A stretch of DNA of 42,165 nt from CALGLS01 sp047626155 (GTDB lineage: Bacteria > Bacteroidota > Bacteroidia > Chitinophagales > Saprospiraceae): assembly GCA_047626155.1 (NCBI GenBank), contig JBLHRR010000029.1, forward strand, positions 1-42,165, written 5' to 3'. How positions within the stretch are numbered: position 1 is the stretch's first letter; each line of letters opens with the position of its first letter. A program made the translations under genes and the position numbers. Below the pieces are notes generated by a model, which saw only the letters and a list, made by a program, of their open reading frames with translations, was not told the origin of the DNA and made no database searches. Of this stretch, positions 38,925 through 42,165 are shown one piece after another.

Positions 38925-39213
38925 GTACTTTTATCTGTAAAGTAAAACTATTTCTAAAAAGTATTTCTACTATTTTGGTTTTTAGGGGGTTATTTGGCCT
39001 TCTAATAGCACTTTAATCGTCTAATTATAGGGGAGAACAGAGACAAATTCAAAAAGTAGCTTTTTCCATACTTTTAAAAATTTATAATTAGCTTGGTTCC
39101 ATTCAGTGTCCCCAACAAGGTCTTAAAACGTCTCTAATTATCCATTTTTAAATCATTTAAAAAAAAGCTACGTAACTATCTGTACAACAAGTGCATAATA
39201 CACGAAAATGAAC

Positions 39214-39221
39214 GATATTTG
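39214..39221 (+). promoter_or_regulatory. Weak -7-like element before sucA
   Basis: GATATTTG matches TAnnTTTG at seven of eight positions, ~58 nt before the sucA start. No -33 element was found. Confidence 0.3.
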
Positions 39222-39279
39222 CGCTGATTTAAATTATCCATAGTTTATCAAATTTTTATAACCCTACATCAAAGAAGAA

Positions 39280-42072
39280 ATGGCTGATTATTCTTACGTT
39301 TTTAACGCACATCCCACCTTCATAGAATCCATGTACAAGAAATACCTCGAGGACCCAAGTTCTGTTGAGGATGGTTGGAGAACTTTCTTTCAAGGATTCG
39401 ATTTTGCTGCTCAATCAAAAAATGGGCACCCTAACGAAAAAAACGGTAGTAGTACTAATGGAACTGCTACTAAGGGCACTTCTGCTAGCGCTACCGAGAT
39501 GGAAAAAGAATTTGGCGTGATGTCCATCATACATGGCTTCCGAACCAGAGGGCACCTCTTATCAGATACCAATCCAATACGAAGTCGAAGAGACCGCGCT
39601 CCTCATCTGGACCTTGACGATTATAACTTGACTGAAAGCGACAAGAACAAGGTTTTTACTGCTGGAGAAGAGCTGGGCCTAAAAGGAGCAACTCTTCAAG
39701 AGATCCTGGATCGATTGAATTTAATTTATTCAGGTAAAATTGGCTTTGAATACGCCCACATTGAAAATAGAGAAAAGCGGATGTGGCTTCGAAATAAAAT
39801 TGAAGGCCGAAACATCAATGATGATTACGGACTGAGCATCGATAAAAAGAAAAGGATATTAAAAAAACTAAATGGTGCCGTCGGCTTCGAGCAGTTTCTA
39901 CATACCAAGTATATCGGTCAGAAAAGATTTTCCCTAGAGGGTGGTGAAACGACTATTGCGGCATTGGACGCCATCATTAATAAAGGGACAGATGACAAAG
40001 TAGTAGAAGTGGTTATCGGAATGGCGCACAGAGGAAGACTTAATGTCCTGGCCAATATCATGGGTAAAACCTATGAGCAAGTTTTTAATGAGTTTGAAGG
40101 GACTGCCATCCCCAACCTTAGCTTCGGTGACGGAGATGTAAAATACCACCGGGGTTTTTCTTCTCAGGTTGAAACAAGCAGTGGCAAAACCGTTCACCTA
40201 AAATTGGCTCCGAATCCTTCTCACCTTGAATCAGTTAATACTGTCGTGCAAGGGTTCTCTAGAGCAAAAGCAGACATATTGTATGGTAGCGATTATGATA
40301 AAATCCTTCCTATTCTTATTCATGGAGATGCAGCGGTAGTCGGACAGGGCATTGTATACGAGGCTGTTCAAATGAGTCAACTGGAAGGTTACTTCGTAGG
40401 CGGTACTATTCATTTTGTCATTAATAATCAGATTGGGTTTACCACTGACTTTGACGATGCGCGTTCTTCCACTTATTGTACCGCACCAGCGAGTCTAGTA
40501 CAAGCTCCGGTTTTCCATGTCAATGGAGATGATCCGGAAGCGGTCGTATTCGCAGTTGAATTGGCTACGGAATATCGTCAAAAATTCAACAACGATGTTT
40601 TCATCGATATGGTCTGCTACCGTAAGCATGGACACAATGAAGGAGACGATCCGGAATTCACTCAACCAGAGATGTATACCTTCATTAAGAATCATGACAA
40701 TCCGAGAAAAATATATTCCGACATATTAATTGCCCGTGGCGATGTGGATCAGCAAATGGCAGAAAACCTAGGAAACGAATTTTGGGCTGGCTTACAGGCT
40801 CGCTTGGATTTAGTGAAACAAAACCCACTCCCTTACGAATATCAGGATCCGGAAAAAGCTTGGTCTGCCTTGAAAAAAACGACGACAGCAGTGGACTTCC
40901 TGACTAGTCCTTCTACAGGCGTCAATAAAACTACTGTTGACAAAATAGTAGACCACTTAATGACTATTCCTGAGAATTTCAACCCATTGGGAAAGGTCAA
41001 TCGCTTGTTAAAGGGAAAGCGAAAGTTACTGGACAAAAACCAACTGGACTGGGCAATGTCAGAATTACTGGCCTACGGGAGTATCCTGTTAGACGGAAAC
41101 GATGTTCGTATGAGCGGGCAGGATGTAAAACGTGGTACTTTCTCTCACAGGCATGCAGTACTAACTGATGTAAAAACGAATGAACAATATAATCGTTTAA
41201 ATAGTGTCGAAGAAAAACAAGGTAAATTCCGAATTTTTAATTCTCTCTTATCGGAATTTGCTGTTTTGGGATTTGAATATGGATATGCAATGGCCTCTCC
41301 GAATACGTTAGTCATCTGGGAAGCACAGTTTGGTGACTTCTACAATGGCGCCCAAACAATCGTGGATCAATACATCACTGCCGGAGAATCAAAATGGCAG
41401 CGTATGAATGGTCTGGTAATGTTGCTTCCTCACGGTTATGAAGGCCAAGGACCGGAGCACTCCAGCGCTCGCTTGGAACGCTTTTTACAACAGTGTGCGG
41501 AGAACAATATTAGTGTTACTAACATTACTACTCCGGCAAATTTCTTCCACGCTTTGCGTCGCCAGTTGGCACGACCTTTCCGTAAGCCGTTGGTTAATAT
41601 GTCTCCTAAGTCTTTATTGCGTCATCCAATGTGCGTATCGGACTTAAGTGCTTTTGAGGCAAACGATAACAATACTTTCAAGGAATATTACGATGATGCA
41701 GAAATAACGACAGCTGCACAGGTGAAGAAAGTGAAAACGGCTTTATTCTGTAGTGGTAAAGTTTATTACGACTTGCTAAAACGGAAACAGGAAGGCAAAC
41801 GCGATGACGTAGCCATCATCCGTATCGAGCAACTCTATCCTTTCCCGAAAAAGCAGATGGATGCCCTTCTAGGCAAATACAAAGACGCTAAAACATGTTG
41901 GGTACAGGAAGAGCCTCAGAACATGGGTGCTTGGGGATATATTCTCTCCATCTACCCTTCTGCCTTTGAGGTGATTTCTAGAAAGCCGAGTGCTTCACCT
42001 GCTTCTGGATTTAAGAAGGTTTCTGATGAGCAGCAGCAAGAAATTGTGGATAAGTCTTTTGGGGCTGCTTAG
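39280..42072 (+). CDS. sucA: 2-oxoglutarate dehydrogenase E1 component (thiamine diphosphate-dependent)
   Basis: SucA decarboxylates 2-oxoglutarate in the TCA cycle and passes the succinyl group to the E2 lipoyl domain. The 930-residue protein starts with the E2-interacting region NAHPTFIESMYKKYLEDPSS. A low-complexity Gly/Asn/Thr/Ser linker (residues ~48-75) follows. Next come EFGVMSIIHGFRTRGHL, GMAHRGRLNVLANI, the ThDP-binding GDAAVVGQGIVYEAVQ...NNQIGFTT, and YRKHGHNEGDDPEFTQP. The C-terminal transketolase-like part has LPHGYEGQGPEHSSARLER and EEPQNMGAW. It is complete; sucB would be expected nearby, but a terminator follows. Confidence 0.97.
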   Translation: MADYSYVFNAHPTFIESMYKKYLEDPSSVEDGWRTFFQGFDFAAQSKNGHPNEKNGSSTNGTATKGTSASATEMEKEFGVMSIIHGFRTRGHLLSDTNPIRSRRDRAPHLDLDDYNLTESDKNKVFTAGEELGLKGATLQEILDRLNLIYSGKIGFEYAHIENREKRMWLRNKIEGRNINDDYGLSIDKKKRILKKLNGAVGFEQFLHTKYIGQKRFSLEGGETTIAALDAIINKGTDDKVVEVVIGMAHRGRLNVLANIMGKTYEQVFNEFEGTAIPNLSFGDGDVKYHRGFSSQVETSSGKTVHLKLAPNPSHLESVNTVVQGFSRAKADILYGSDYDKILPILIHGDAAVVGQGIVYEAVQMSQLEGYFVGGTIHFVINNQIGFTTDFDDARSSTYCTAPASLVQAPVFHVNGDDPEAVVFAVELATEYRQKFNNDVFIDMVCYRKHGHNEGDDPEFTQPEMYTFIKNHDNPRKIYSDILIARGDVDQQMAENLGNEFWAGLQARLDLVKQNPLPYEYQDPEKAWSALKKTTTAVDFLTSPSTGVNKTTVDKIVDHLMTIPENFNPLGKVNRLLKGKRKLLDKNQLDWAMSELLAYGSILLDGNDVRMSGQDVKRGTFSHRHAVLTDVKTNEQYNRLNSVEEKQGKFRIFNSLLSEFAVLGFEYGYAMASPNTLVIWEAQFGDFYNGAQTIVDQYITAGESKWQRMNGLVMLLPHGYEGQGPEHSSARLERFLQQCAENNISVTNITTPANFFHALRRQLARPFRKPLVNMSPKSLLRHPMCVSDLSAFEANDNNTFKEYYDDAEITTAAQVKKVKTALFCSGKVYYDLLKRKQEGKRDDVAIIRIEQLYPFPKKQMDALLGKYKDAKTCWVQEEPQNMGAWGYILSIYPSAFEVISRKPSASPASGFKKVSDEQQQEIVDKSFGAA

Positions 42073-42092
42073 TATGTGAAAATACTGTTATA

Positions 42093-42132
42093 AAAATGTC
42101 TTCAGAGTTTATACTTTGAAGACATTTTTTTA
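42093..42132 (+). terminator. Intrinsic terminator of sucA
   Basis: AAAATGTCTTCA pairs with TGAAGACATTTT around a ~12-nt loop and is followed by TTTTT. It indicates that sucA ends its transcript here rather than continuing into an operon. Confidence 0.85.
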
Positions 42133-42165
42133 TTCACATCAAATATATCAATCAATATTTTTTTT

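Noticed and set aside
39280..42072. Frameshift or internal start in sucA from the overlapping frames at 40517 and 41438
   Set aside because: The main frame is intact and carries all expected motifs in order over 930 residues.

Overview
The window reads as a chromosomal segment of a Bacteroidota bacterium. The evidence is: a PorX-type type IX secretion (T9SS) regulator, a secreted phosphatase with a T9SS C-terminal sorting domain, several TAnnTTTG-type -7 promoter elements, and a tRNA without encoded CCA. The long hairpin-rich spacers and gene content would fit a Saprospiria-like lineage, but that assignment is a guess. No insertion sequence, phage, CRISPR array or recognisable defence island is present. 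Most genes are housekeeping or catabolic.

Layout. 1-4168: the 3' end of tatC, a small membrane protein, porX (minus strand) and an HD-domain phosphohydrolase. 4473-8263: a secreted protein built from about 16 copies of a ~23-residue repeat plus a peptidoglycan-binding domain, a 400-bp spacer rich in repeats, and a T9SS-type purple acid phosphatase-like enzyme (minus). 8503-14826: glyA (plus), then truA, a 35-codon membrane micro-ORF, and the proteostasis set tig-clpP-clpX (minus). 15020-20897: tRNA-Leu(UAG), the (p)ppGpp synthetase/hydrolase, a Fur-family regulator, a STAS protein and purA. 20970-28813: a putative exported methyltransferase lipoprotein, dacB (PBP4), an FtsX-like permease, a zinc deacylase, paaY and a Bax-inhibitor-1 family protein. 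29304-38331 (minus): a phenylacetate catabolic cluster transcribed paaE-paaR-paaA-paaB-paaC-paaD-paaG-paaH-paaI-(DHFR remnant)-paaJ, with a PaaR-like operator lying on a good promoter upstream of paaE. 38607-42072: rpsT (minus) and sucA (plus).

How the genes work together. PaaABCE(D) makes the epoxide of phenylacetyl-CoA, PaaG isomerises it to the oxepin, PaaH and PaaJ carry out beta-oxidation, and PaaI and PaaY act as rescue thioesterases. PaaK (ligase), PaaZ (ring cleavage) and PaaF are not in the window and must be encoded elsewhere if the pathway is complete. PorX and the CTD-bearing phosphatase both belong to the T9SS world.

The most unusual aspect is the intergenic DNA. (1) Three ~125-bp long-hairpin elements (13182-13307, 15498-15622, 19427-19553) share their ends and an 18-22 nt loop, while their stem arms differ and stay self-complementary. 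A fourth, degenerate relative may lie at 30558-30640. (2) The 12-mer CCCACTATCGTA occurs four times, always 38-48 nt upstream of a minus-strand start codon (dacB, deacylase, paaA, paaE), next to short tandem repeats and in hairpin-like contexts. (3) Several further long imperfect palindromes occur as single copies or pairs. These look like uncharacterised non-autonomous hairpin repeats or structured leaders, and they are the best candidates for something undescribed.
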